A DNA stretch of 64,000 nt, from the NCBI RefSeq assembly GCF_048323695.1, contig NZ_JBLWFT010000011.1, positions 1 to 64,000 of the forward strand. The letters are read 5' to 3'. This stretch comes from Aquisalimonas sp007126095. Its GTDB lineage: Bacteria; Pseudomonadota; Gammaproteobacteria; Nitrococcales; Aquisalimonadaceae. A program made the position numbers and the translations under genes. Within the stretch, counting starts at the first letter, position 1. The number at the start of each line of letters is the position of its first letter. Shown in pieces: positions 46,126 through 54,503 of this stretch. Below the pieces are notes generated by a model, which saw only the letters and a list, made by a program, of their open reading frames with translations, did not search any database and had not been told where the DNA came from.

Positions 46126-46319
46126 GGGCGCATATGGGGACAGGGTGCGCCAACGCGAGAAGCACTTCAGCAGACAACCACAATAAAACTCAATATGACC
46201 TTAACTTGAGTACAAGGTTAGTACAGTTTTAACCTTCGTGCAAACCTTGTAAAAGGAAAATACATAGCTACGGCTGTTGCCCCTGCAAAACCCGGCAAGA
46301 ATAAAAGAGTTGTACAGGA
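46126..46319. other. AT-rich non-coding stretch with overlapping inverted repeats
   Basis: This stretch, mainly from about 46170 onward, is far richer in A/T than its surroundings and contains no plausible ORF. TACAAGGTT (46211-46219) can pair with AACCTT at 46231-46236 or with AACCTTGTA at 46243-46251, giving two alternative stems. It is followed on the minus strand by a clean terminator. It may be a long 3' leader-free tail, a regulatory region or a small RNA gene. Confidence 0.5.
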
Positions 46320-46568
46320 TTAGCGTTGGCTATGCTGTGGCGGAGGCCTGCGGCGAAGGGCGTTGACCACCCCAACAAGCACCAGAAGAACCACGAACCA
46401 GAACGCAAGCGACAGCACGGCCGACCAGAACACGTAGGATTCCATGGTGAAGCCAAAGCCATGGCGGATCACCACATCCGGCCAGGTGCGCGCCAGCCAG
46501 TCCATGAACGTGGCGCCGGGCCAGAGCAACACGTATTGCCACCAGGTCAGCGGAAGCTTGTGGAACAC
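46320..46568 (-). CDS. Small membrane protein, unknown function
   Basis: An 82-residue protein starting at a GTG with AGGAG placed 6 nt upstream. The N-terminal part is Trp-rich (LTWWQYVLLWPGATFMDWLARTWPD). A single strong membrane helix (about residues 47-69) follows, then a basic tail (RRRPPPQHSQR). Topology would place the tail in the cytoplasm. Not recognised. It lies downstream of the MFS exporter gene on the same strand, 36 bp away, and is followed by a strong terminator, so the two may be cotranscribed. Confidence 0.65.
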   Translation of the reverse strand: MFHKLPLTWWQYVLLWPGATFMDWLARTWPDVVIRHGFGFTMESYVFWSAVLSLAFWFVVLLVLVGVVNALRRRPPPQHSQR

Positions 46569-46604
46569 GGTCTCTCCTGAAGTGCTGCGTTTCCTGTCAG
46601 TTTA

Positions 46605-48068
46605 TCAGCCCTGGTGTCGGCCGAATCGCGAGGCGGCGATCAACGCCAGTAGAAAGACGGCGCCGAGCAACAGGAAGCTCCACTGGAAACCGGCGACGTA
46701 AGCCTGCCGATAGAGATCCGGCGGCAAAGCGGCAAGCCCGCCGGCGACAGCCTCACGCCCTGCAACGGCCTCGACCTCACGCACCGCACGCCAGTCCAGC
46801 AACACCGACAACGACGTCACACCAAGGGCGCCGCCGAGCTGTTGCGCAAAGTTCAGGGCCCCGGCTCCCTGCGCGGTGCTGGTGAGCGGCAGGCGCGACA
46901 GTGAGCCGGTGTGGATCGAGGGCATCCCCAGGCCGAGGCCAAGACGGCCCAATGCCACCCAACCCATGACCGCAAGCAGTCCGGTCCCGGGGCCGGCAAC
47001 CCCCATGGCGACGCAGGAGGCGGCCATGATGATGAGCCCTGCCACGATGGGAACCACCGCACGCATGCGGTCCGCCAGCATGCCGCCCAGAGGGAATGCC
47101 GCCGCCATCACAAGGCCAGCCGGCATCAGCACCACTCCGGCTGCGGTGGGCGTCATTCCCTGGATCTCCTGCACGAACAGCGGGATGAGGTAGGTGGAAC
47201 CGAAAAGGCCCGCCCCGAACAGCAGCGCAATGGTCGAACCGGCGGCAAAGGCCGGCACCCGGTACAGACGCGGGTCCAGCAACGGGTCCCGTGCCAGCAG
47301 CTGCCGCGCGACGAAACCGATCGCCAGCACAGGCACGAGCGCCAGGGCGGCCAGCACCGGTGCGTGCGTCCAGCCGAGCCGTTGCCCGCTAACCATGGCC
47401 CACAGCAGTGCCGTCACGGCAATCGCCAACACCATGACACTTAGCCAGTCCAGCTGCGGCCGGCGACCGGATACGCGCCCCCGGGGCACGAAGAACAGTG
47501 CCAGCACGCCCCCTGCCACCGCCGTGGGCGCCGGCAACAGCATGACCGCGCGCCAGCCGGTGAGGTCCACCAGGACGCCACCGATGGCGGGACCAACGGC
47601 AGGGCCAAGAATGACGCCGAGACCGAACAGGCCGACGCCGAGGCCGCGCTGGCGCTCCGGGAACACCTGGTAGATCAGCGTAATGGCGAGGGGCTGCAGC
47701 AGCCCGGCCACCAGCCCCTGGAGCACGCGGGCAAGTATGACCAGTTCCAGCGTGTTCGCCAGGGCACCCAGCAGCGACGCAAGCACGAACACCGCCATGC
47801 CGGCGACGTAGACCCGACGCATGCCGAACCGCTGCAACGCCCAGGCATTGAGCAAAATGGCGGTGGTCATGGCCGCCAGGAACCCGGTTGACAGCCAGTG
47901 CGCCTCGCTCTGTCCCACCTGGAACACGCCCATGACGTCCGGGATCGCCACGTTGACCACGGTGGTGGCAACGGCCGTGGAAAGCGTTCCGAGCATGACG
48001 GCCGCGAGTGCCAGCCATTTGTACGCTGGTCCGTAGCGTTCGAACAGGCTGGTCACTTCATGCCGCAC
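46605..48068 (-). CDS. MFS drug exporter, DHA2 (EmrB/QacA-like) family
   Basis: A 487-residue proton-coupled exporter with about 13-14 hydrophobic helices, the DHA2 count. The motif after helix I (TVVNVAIPDVMGVFQVGQSEAHWLSTGF) and motif A-like RFGMRR are recognisable. Motif C shows as GLFGLGVILGPAVGPAIGGVLVD. The start is uncertain: a GTG at 48068 has GGAG 7 nt upstream, while the longest frame begins with a TTG at 48098. It follows the clpV gene on the same strand by 92 bp but has no T6SS role that I can see. Substrate unknown. Confidence 0.86.
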   Translation of the reverse strand: MRHEVTSLFERYGPAYKWLALAAVMLGTLSTAVATTVVNVAIPDVMGVFQVGQSEAHWLSTGFLAAMTTAILLNAWALQRFGMRRVYVAGMAVFVLASLLGALANTLELVILARVLQGLVAGLLQPLAITLIYQVFPERQRGLGVGLFGLGVILGPAVGPAIGGVLVDLTGWRAVMLLPAPTAVAGGVLALFFVPRGRVSGRRPQLDWLSVMVLAIAVTALLWAMVSGQRLGWTHAPVLAALALVPVLAIGFVARQLLARDPLLDPRLYRVPAFAAGSTIALLFGAGLFGSTYLIPLFVQEIQGMTPTAAGVVLMPAGLVMAAAFPLGGMLADRMRAVVPIVAGLIIMAASCVAMGVAGPGTGLLAVMGWVALGRLGLGLGMPSIHTGSLSRLPLTSTAQGAGALNFAQQLGGALGVTSLSVLLDWRAVREVEAVAGREAVAGGLAALPPDLYRQAYVAGFQWSFLLLGAVFLLALIAASRFGRHQG

Positions 48069-48160
48069 ACCGGGTCTCCACCGCGAAAACGCGGTCAAAC
48101 ATACGGCAAGCAGTGACTGACCGCAAAGTCAGCCCGGCTGCGCGGGCACGGCAACCGCCA

Positions 48161-50749
48161 TCAGGCAACGGCCTCGGCCGCGTCGAGAAACACACAGCTC
48201 AGACCGCCTTCCTCGTCCACACCGAGTTCCATGGCAGCCGGCACATCGCCTTCGGCCATGAGTGCGAGCAACTGCCTGGCCACGGACGGCAGCAGGCGCT
48301 GGTCGATCACCGCTTCCACCTGCCGGGCACCGGTCTCCCGTCCCTCGCACTGCGCGGCAATCCTGTCCACCACATCCGGCGCACAACGCATGGCCATACC
48401 GTGCTCGTCCTGCAGCCGGCCAGCCAGGGCATCCAGCTTCAGCGCCACGATGCTGCGCAGGCCCGCGTGATCCAGGGGCCGATACGGGACCACCTGGACC
48501 CGGGAGAGGAACGCCGGCGGCAGCGCACGCCGCACCTCCTGCCACGCCAGATCGGCAAGCTCGCCGTCGGTGGCGCCGGTTTCAGTCTGCACGGCGTCGA
48601 GAAGAGACTCGCTGCCGAGATTGGACGTGAGCAGGATGACGGTGTTGGTGAAATCCACCTCCCGCCCTTCCCCGTCGCGCATCACACCCCGGTCAAAGAC
48701 CTGATAGAAGAGATTGAGAACGTCGGGATGCGCCTTCTCCGCCTCGTCCAGGAGCACGACGCTGTAGGGGCGCTGCCGCACCGCCTCGGTGAGCACACCA
48801 CCCTCGCCGAAGCCGACATAGCCGGGAGGTGACCCTTTCAGCTGCGAGACGGTATGCGCTTCCTGATACTCACTGAGATTGATGGTGATCAGCGCCCGCT
48901 CGCCACCGAACAGCTGATCGGCGAGCGCCCGCGCCGTCTCCGTCTTGCCCACGCCGCTCGGGCCGGTGAGGAGAAACACGCCCATGGGCTGGTCGCGGCG
49001 CAGCAGCCCCGCTTTGGCGCTGCGCAGGGTCTGGCCGATGGTCGCGAGCGCACCGTCCTGTCCCACGACGCGGTCAGCCAGGGCACTCTCCAGTGCCAGT
49101 ACGGCATCGAGCTCGTCCCGGAGCATGCGGCCCAGCGGCACACCGGTCCAGTCAGCAACGACGGCAGCCACCGCGGCGGCATCCACTTCTCCGTGGACCA
49201 GTGCCCGACCCTTCTGGCTGCGGGATAACGCGTCACGGGCCGAACGGGCCTGCGCCGCATCGGCATCGACCGCCTGCAGCATCCGGACCTGCTGGTCTTG
49301 CACTTCCCATTCCGCACGCACGCGGCCGAGTTCCTCCTCCTCCGCCGTCAGTGCTTCGCGCAGCGCTGCCAGCAGGCGTGGGTCGGTCTCCAGCCCGGCC
49401 GCCGCCTGCTCGTCCAGCCCGTCGAGGCGCTGACGCAGTGTGGCCGTGCGCTCGCGATGGATGTCCATGGACGCCGGCGGCGCACTCTGGCTGAGGCACA
49501 CGCGCGATGCGGCGGTGTCCAGAAGGTCCACGGCCTTGTCCGGCAGTTGCCGTCCGGGGATATACCGCACCGAGAGGTTCACCGCCGCCGTGAGGGCGTC
49601 ATCGGTAATGCGCACGCCGTGATGGGCCTGGTACGGCGCCTTCACCGCCGCCAGCATGTCCAGCGCCGTGTAGGCGTCCGGCTCGTCTACCTTGACCATC
49701 TGGAAGCGCCGCGCCAGCGCCGCATCCCGTTCGAAGTACCGCTTGTACTCGGACCAGGTGGTGGCGGCAATCATGCGCACCTCACCCCGTGCCAGCGCCG
49801 GTTTGATCAGATTGGCAGCGTCTCCGGTACCGGCCTCGCCCCCGGCGCCGATCAGGGTGTGCGCTTCGTCGACGAAGAGGATGGTCGGCGCTCGAGCCGC
49901 GGTCACATCCGCGAGCAGCTGCTTGAGTCGCTTCTCGAACTCGCCCTGGACACTGGCGCCCGCCTTCAGCTGCCCCAGATCCAGCACCCGGATCCGCACG
50001 CCGTGCAACGCCTCGGGCACGTCGCCACGGGCGATACGCAGCGCCAGCCCCTCAACGACGGCGGTCTTGCCCACGCCCGGCTCGCCGACCAGGATCAGAT
50101 TGTTCTTGCGCCGCCGAAGCAGGATGTCGGCAACAGCGCGAACCTCGACGTTGCGGCCGATGACCGGGTCGATTCCGCCGGCTTCCGCCGCGGCCGTGGC
50201 ATCGAAGGTGTACCGGTCAAGTGCGCTGTCTCCGGCGTTCCCTGCCGTGTCCGCCCGAGGGTTGACCGGCTCCTGCGCCTGCTGCCGACGGGTTGGCGCG
50301 TCGCGCCGGAGACGCTCGACATCCACCGCGGCGAGCAGCGCCGGGAGCGCGCCGCCCGGCATCCGCTGACACTGCTCGACCAGTGCGTCCAGCAGTGCGT
50401 GGCCGTCAATCCCGTTGCCCCCGTAGTGGAGTTCGGATGCGAGCAGCGCGCGTTCCAGCCACTGCAGCAACGGGTGCGAGAATGCCGGCTTGCCGCCATG
50501 GCCGCTGCGCAGGCGCTCCAGCGCCGTCATGAGTGCGTCCCAGACCGCATCGGGATCACCGCCGCACCCCTCCAGGGCAGCCGCAAACAGTGTCGCGCGC
50601 TCCTTTTTCTTCAGCAGTTTCACCACCACATGTTCGACATGGATCTCGTAATCGGTGCGTGCCCCGGCGAAGGCGGCACCGGCCTCCAGGGCCCGGGCGC
50701 ACTCGCCGTCCAGCCGTTCAACAATCTGCCTGATTCCGTTGGCGCTCAT
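48161..50749 (-). CDS. tssH: Type VI secretion ATPase TssH (ClpV)
   Basis: An 862-residue AAA+ disaggregase that disassembles contracted TssBC sheaths. The ClpN repeat domain is at the N-terminus. The first AAA module has Walker A GEPGVGKT (about residue 220), and FVDEAHTLIGAGG follows it. A shortened middle domain follows, then the second AAA module with GPSGVGKTETA (about 596) and LLDEAEKAHPDV. The absence of a full ClpB coiled-coil arm and the T6SS context identify ClpV rather than ClpB. The ATG at 50749 has AAGGAG upstream. Last gene of the operon in this window. Confidence 0.95.
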   Translation of the reverse strand: MSANGIRQIVERLDGECARALEAGAAFAGARTDYEIHVEHVVVKLLKKKERATLFAAALEGCGGDPDAVWDALMTALERLRSGHGGKPAFSHPLLQWLERALLASELHYGGNGIDGHALLDALVEQCQRMPGGALPALLAAVDVERLRRDAPTRRQQAQEPVNPRADTAGNAGDSALDRYTFDATAAAEAGGIDPVIGRNVEVRAVADILLRRRKNNLILVGEPGVGKTAVVEGLALRIARGDVPEALHGVRIRVLDLGQLKAGASVQGEFEKRLKQLLADVTAARAPTILFVDEAHTLIGAGGEAGTGDAANLIKPALARGEVRMIAATTWSEYKRYFERDAALARRFQMVKVDEPDAYTALDMLAAVKAPYQAHHGVRITDDALTAAVNLSVRYIPGRQLPDKAVDLLDTAASRVCLSQSAPPASMDIHRERTATLRQRLDGLDEQAAAGLETDPRLLAALREALTAEEEELGRVRAEWEVQDQQVRMLQAVDADAAQARSARDALSRSQKGRALVHGEVDAAAVAAVVADWTGVPLGRMLRDELDAVLALESALADRVVGQDGALATIGQTLRSAKAGLLRRDQPMGVFLLTGPSGVGKTETARALADQLFGGERALITINLSEYQEAHTVSQLKGSPPGYVGFGEGGVLTEAVRQRPYSVVLLDEAEKAHPDVLNLFYQVFDRGVMRDGEGREVDFTNTVILLTSNLGSESLLDAVQTETGATDGELADLAWQEVRRALPPAFLSRVQVVPYRPLDHAGLRSIVALKLDALAGRLQDEHGMAMRCAPDVVDRIAAQCEGRETGARQVEAVIDQRLLPSVARQLLALMAEGDVPAAMELGVDEEGGLSCVFLDAAEAVA

Positions 50750-50762
50750 GGATTCTCCTTGA

Positions 50763-51740
50763 TCAACAGTCGTGTTCACTCGGGCCAGCGGCTCCGGCTT
50801 GGGTCATGCGAACGGGCGTGTCCCGGGGCACGTAATCACCGAGCCAGGCGGACACACCCAGTGCCCTGGCATCCCTGCCCAACAACCATGGCCGGCGGGG
50901 CCCCCGGCGCACCATCACTTCGATATCCACCCGATGGCCATGGCCCAGGTAGTCACCCAGCCAGCGCCGCAATGTCCGGCCCCGCTCGCTGCCCGGACCA
51001 AGCCCGACGGCCGCGACCTCGTCGGTGGGCCCGACACGCACCAGCATTCGGCCGCTGCCGACGGCCAGCGTTCGCCCGAGGCAGAGATCCTCACCCAGCA
51101 CCGGCCCGCCGGCGCGGCCCAGACCTGCCTGGGCCTGCGGCAACCGGAACCGCACCGGTTGGCGATCCCGGACTTCGACGCGGGCGTGACCGGTGATGCG
51201 CTGAACCAGCCCGCGCACCCCGGCGCAGGTGGGCTGCCGCCCCTGGAACAGATCCAGTCCTCCGGCGGCCGTGATACCGCTCCCGGCACGCGCCGCCAGC
51301 GTCGCAAACGCGCGGGCCCAGCCCGCATGGGCCGGATGCCCGTCCGTGGCACGCCAGCCCGCGGCCAGCGCGGCGTGGACGCGGCCATTGAGCCAGTCCA
51401 GAAAACCCCGTACCCGGTCACCGCCTGCATCGTGCGCCTCCGACGCGGCGGCGTCGATCCAGTAGTGGGGCAAGGGCGAGTTGCAGCCGTGGAGCGCGAA
51501 GAGATCCGTCTCGATCACGACGCGACCGTGTTCGTCGAGGCTGCAGCGGCGAATCTCGCCGGCGGGAAACGTGAGATCGGACGACGGCCGGATGACGTAG
51601 CCGCCGGCACCCCCCTCACCCACGGGACGCAGCCCGGCGCGCTCCAGCAACAGCACCGCCTGTCGGAGGCTGAAGGCGTGCCCCGACTGCAGCAGGTCGC
51701 GCACCAGGGGCATCGCCGTCTGCCCTACTGCGTCGTCCAC
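50763..51740 (-). CDS. tssG: T6SS baseplate protein TssG
   Basis: A 325-residue wedge protein of the baseplate (with TssE, TssF, TssK). Typical parts are the N-terminal FSLRQAVLLLERAG, the RPSSDLTFPAGEI segment, PLPHYW and the C-terminal LGDYVPRDTPVRM-like end. The start is a GTG at 51740 behind GAGGAG, overlapping the tssF stop by 16 bp. It is followed 13 bp later by tssH. Confidence 0.9.
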   Translation of the reverse strand: MDDAVGQTAMPLVRDLLQSGHAFSLRQAVLLLERAGLRPVGEGGAGGYVIRPSSDLTFPAGEIRRCSLDEHGRVVIETDLFALHGCNSPLPHYWIDAAASEAHDAGGDRVRGFLDWLNGRVHAALAAGWRATDGHPAHAGWARAFATLAARAGSGITAAGGLDLFQGRQPTCAGVRGLVQRITGHARVEVRDRQPVRFRLPQAQAGLGRAGGPVLGEDLCLGRTLAVGSGRMLVRVGPTDEVAAVGLGPGSERGRTLRRWLGDYLGHGHRVDIEVMVRRGPRRPWLLGRDARALGVSAWLGDYVPRDTPVRMTQAGAAGPSEHDC

Positions 51741-53428
51741 AGGGTCTCCTCGCCGCCCGGTTCAACGGCGACGCGCGTTGTCACATAACGGTCCACGGGC
51801 GCCCACTCCTGAAACAGGCTATGCAGCAATTCACCCAGCAGTGCCGCCTCGCCCGCGTTGAGCAGCCTCCGCCCGTCCACCGCGACCCGAATCTCCAGCC
51901 CCTGCTCTAGCACCCCACGTCGCAGGCGTCCGGTTGCCGAGCAGGTGACCTCCCGGACCGCCTCGATACGCGCCCTCGCGTCGGTGCCCTCCGTGCGATC
52001 GAGGCTGGCCAGCAGCGCGCGGATGGCGGGCCCCGTGGCCAGCCGCTCGAGATCGGTCCTGGCAAGCGCGGTCAGCGCCTGAAACGCCGCATCACGCGCC
52101 GGAGGGGATCGGTACGGCGTGGGGCGGCGCAGGCTGGTGACGCCGATACCATCCGGTAGCTCGGCGGCGGGCTGGTCCACGTCGCCCTTGCTCAGGTGAA
52201 GGCGGGGAATGGCACCGTGGGAGTAGAGTATGTCGGTGGAGACGGTCTCCAGCCCCGCGGCGCCGTCGTCTTCGAGAACGACGCTCAAGACCGGTGTTCC
52301 GGTGCCGTTATCCCGACGCTTGACGCGAAACAGGCGCTGTTTCTCCGGCGCAAAATCCCACTCCCAGAGAGGGACAAAGGGGGCAACCACACGCCTGTCC
52401 ATGGATCGCCCTACAGCGGCAAGCACCTGGTGCACCACCCTCGCACCGACCCCGTCGGCGCTCGCCTTCACCAGGCACTCCGTCGCCCGGTGACCAAGAC
52501 GCAGCGGGTCGGACCCGCCGCGCACCAGGTTCACCGCCGGCACGCAGTTGCAGCGGATCAGCCCGTCCCGACCCTCGACCGGGGTCGGCGGCGTGGCGTT
52601 CAGGAGCACCCGAACCTCCATCCGAGCGCAGTCATGGTCACGATGCAGCGTTTCCAGCCCGTAAAGCCGGATGCAATGCAGCGTCTCCCGTGCCATGAAG
52701 AAGTGCTGCAGCCGCTCCAGCGCCGGGCTCCCGGGAATCGTACCTTCCACCCGCTCGGCACGCGGAGCGGGGTACCACGGGGCAATGGCGCCACCGCCGC
52801 CCAAACGGTGCCAGCCGGTATCATGCCCGACCCGGGCCTCGACCGCGCTCACCTGCGCGGTGAGCCCATGCCGGAGCGCGTGGGCCAGCGCCGGCTCGGC
52901 ATCAATGAACAGATCCAGCGCGTCCAGTGGAGGCAGTGCCTCGGCCCCGTCGGCACGCAGGGTCAGGCGCAACTCACTGCGCCCTTCGCCCGCGTCCACC
53001 CACGTTGTGCTGGCGGCGCGCAACGGCCGAACAACCGTGTCGAACAATGTCACGAAAGGAACCCGCACGCGCGTGTCACCGGCGGGCTGCGAGAGGACCC
53101 GCGCTCCGGCCAGCAGTGTCACGGCCCCCGGCTCGCCGTCGCGCGCACGGAACTGCAGCACGGTGGTGCTGGGGAACGGCTCGACCAGTTCGGGCGCCGT
53201 GCAGGCGAGCAACTGGTCGTGAAAATCACTCAGCGAGGCGTCGATCTCGTGCCTGACACCAGCTGTCAGGTAAGCAACCCCTTCCAGAAGGCGTTCCACG
53301 TAGGGATCCCGGTCATGGACCTCGTCCAGGTTGAGCATGCGCGCCTGTTCGGGGTTGGCATGGGCGAACGCCTGCCCCGATTCGGCCAGTCGCTGCATCT
53401 CCAGATCAAACGCGCGCTTCATGTCCAT
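51725..53428 (-). CDS. tssF: T6SS baseplate protein TssF
   Basis: A 567-residue wedge subunit. The N-terminal DPYVERLLEGVAYLTAGVRHEID and the following DFHDQLLACTAPELVEPFPSTTVLQF match the conserved TssF start. The middle has HCIRLYGLETL, and the C-terminus has LGELLHSLFQEWAPVDRYVTTRV. The ATG at 53428 has AGGAG 9 nt upstream; a TTG six codons earlier is unlikely. It overlaps tssE by 23 bp and tssG by 16 bp, indicating coupled translation of the baseplate set. Confidence 0.93.
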   Translation of the reverse strand: MDMKRAFDLEMQRLAESGQAFAHANPEQARMLNLDEVHDRDPYVERLLEGVAYLTAGVRHEIDASLSDFHDQLLACTAPELVEPFPSTTVLQFRARDGEPGAVTLLAGARVLSQPAGDTRVRVPFVTLFDTVVRPLRAASTTWVDAGEGRSELRLTLRADGAEALPPLDALDLFIDAEPALAHALRHGLTAQVSAVEARVGHDTGWHRLGGGGAIAPWYPAPRAERVEGTIPGSPALERLQHFFMARETLHCIRLYGLETLHRDHDCARMEVRVLLNATPPTPVEGRDGLIRCNCVPAVNLVRGGSDPLRLGHRATECLVKASADGVGARVVHQVLAAVGRSMDRRVVAPFVPLWEWDFAPEKQRLFRVKRRDNGTGTPVLSVVLEDDGAAGLETVSTDILYSHGAIPRLHLSKGDVDQPAAELPDGIGVTSLRRPTPYRSPPARDAAFQALTALARTDLERLATGPAIRALLASLDRTEGTDARARIEAVREVTCSATGRLRRGVLEQGLEIRVAVDGRRLLNAGEAALLGELLHSLFQEWAPVDRYVTTRVAVEPGGEETLWTTQ

Positions 53429-53852
53429 CGGACAGCTCCTGATCAAGCACCGCCGGTACGCCGCTCTCCCTCAGCCCGAGAGAGAGCCTCACCGGCTCTC
53501 CGGAGGCGAGGGATGCACTGACACGCAGACTCACCACAAACCCGCGCTCCGGGCATCCGGGCTCGACGGTCACCGCAACATCGCGTATCCGCGGCTCGTA
53601 CGCCCGGACAAGACGCCGCACATCCTCGCCCAGGGCGGTGGAGACATAGGGGATATCGGTATACAAGGCGGGCAACGCCGGCGCGCCGTAATCGGGCATA
53701 TGCACGAGGCTGCCCTGGCGTGCACTGATCAACCGCCGGATGTGCCCCCGGACGCTGGCGATCTGCGACTGCGGCGCGGTCACCACCCGCGCGTCCACCG
53801 GCGTGCCATCATCGAACCGCCCCAGCAGGACATCCAGAACTCCGGCCTTCAT
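53406..53852 (-). CDS. tssE: T6SS baseplate protein TssE (gp25-like)
   Basis: A 148-residue gp25/lysozyme-like baseplate subunit. The family core VHMPDYGAPALP is followed by LVRAYEPRIRDVAVTVEPG, containing the conserved EPR motif. The ATG at 53852 has GGGAG upstream; the longer frame begins in the intergenic gap after hcp. Directly precedes tssF. Confidence 0.93.
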   Translation of the reverse strand: MKAGVLDVLLGRFDDGTPVDARVVTAPQSQIASVRGHIRRLISARQGSLVHMPDYGAPALPALYTDIPYVSTALGEDVRRLVRAYEPRIRDVAVTVEPGCPERGFVVSLRVSASLASGEPVRLSLGLRESGVPAVLDQELSDGHEARV

Positions 53853-53907
53853 CGCACTCTCCCTGCGCGGAAGCAGGGGCGGGAAACCACCCGCCCCTGC
53901 CGGGTTC

Positions 53908-54393
53908 CTACCGCCCCTCGGTCCAGGAATCGGAGAACTCGATGTTGCCGTCCACGTACGCCCAGGTGATGCGACCGTAACGGATCGCAACCTCTTCCAT
54001 GTGCGGGAAGCGTTCCTTGTCCGTTTCCTTGACGTTGTGCATGACCGGCTTGACCGACGTGATCTTCACGTCGTTGAGGGTGTGCCGGAAGTACTCCTTC
54101 TCGTTGCCGGTCTCGTCGATCTGATACCAGCTGAGGGTCAGCTCCTCCAGCGTCTGCCCCTTGCTGCACGCCTTGTAGAGGTAAGGCGATGCACTGTCGA
54201 ACGACTTCGTGAAGACGAACGGCTCGTGCTTGCGGGTTCCGGTCAACGCGCCGTTGTCGCTGTCCGTGGGAATCCGCAGCTCGTGCTCGAAGCCGAGCAC
54301 TTCAATGCTGCCTTCCCGGTCGGCAATGCTCACCGATCCCTCGATCTCATTGCCCTGATCATCCTTAAGCCACATGTAGGCCGGAATCGCCAT
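53908..54393 (-). CDS. hcp: T6SS tube protein Hcp (TssD)
   Basis: A 161-residue hexameric tube subunit. The N-terminus has AYMWLKDDQGNEIEGSV, then HEPFVFTKSFDSASPYLYKACSKGQTLEELTLSWY, the Hcp signature, and FPHMEEVAIRYGRITWAYV near the end. Length is typical of a plain Hcp with no fused effector. AAAGGAGAG precedes the ATG. A 110-bp gap separates it from tssC, the largest gap within the operon, and could hold a separate promoter or processing site. Confidence 0.95.
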   Translation of the reverse strand: MAIPAYMWLKDDQGNEIEGSVSIADREGSIEVLGFEHELRIPTDSDNGALTGTRKHEPFVFTKSFDSASPYLYKACSKGQTLEELTLSWYQIDETGNEKEYFRHTLNDVKITSVKPVMHNVKETDKERFPHMEEVAIRYGRITWAYVDGNIEFSDSWTEGR

Positions 54394-54503
54394 GGTCCTT
54401 CTCTCCTTTTCCTTGAGTTCACCGAAACGTTGAATCGGGCTTACGCCCTGCTATCCGCAGCCCGGACCGGACCGCGAATCCGTTGGCACACACGGGCGTG
54501 CCT

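Noticed and set aside
46326..46580. 84-codon plus-strand frame opposite the small membrane gene
   Set aside because: It is a basic, His/Lys-rich shadow. The minus-strand frame has an AGGAG-GTG start, a clear membrane helix and a terminator downstream.
49298..51196. 632-codon plus-strand frame across tssH and tssG
   Set aside because: It crosses two well-supported minus-strand T6SS genes, has no recognisable motif and no ribosome site.
54394..54503. Separate promoter or terminator between tssC and hcp
   Set aside because: Only short imperfect stems are visible and no convincing sigma-54 or sigma-70 element was found, so no feature is called.
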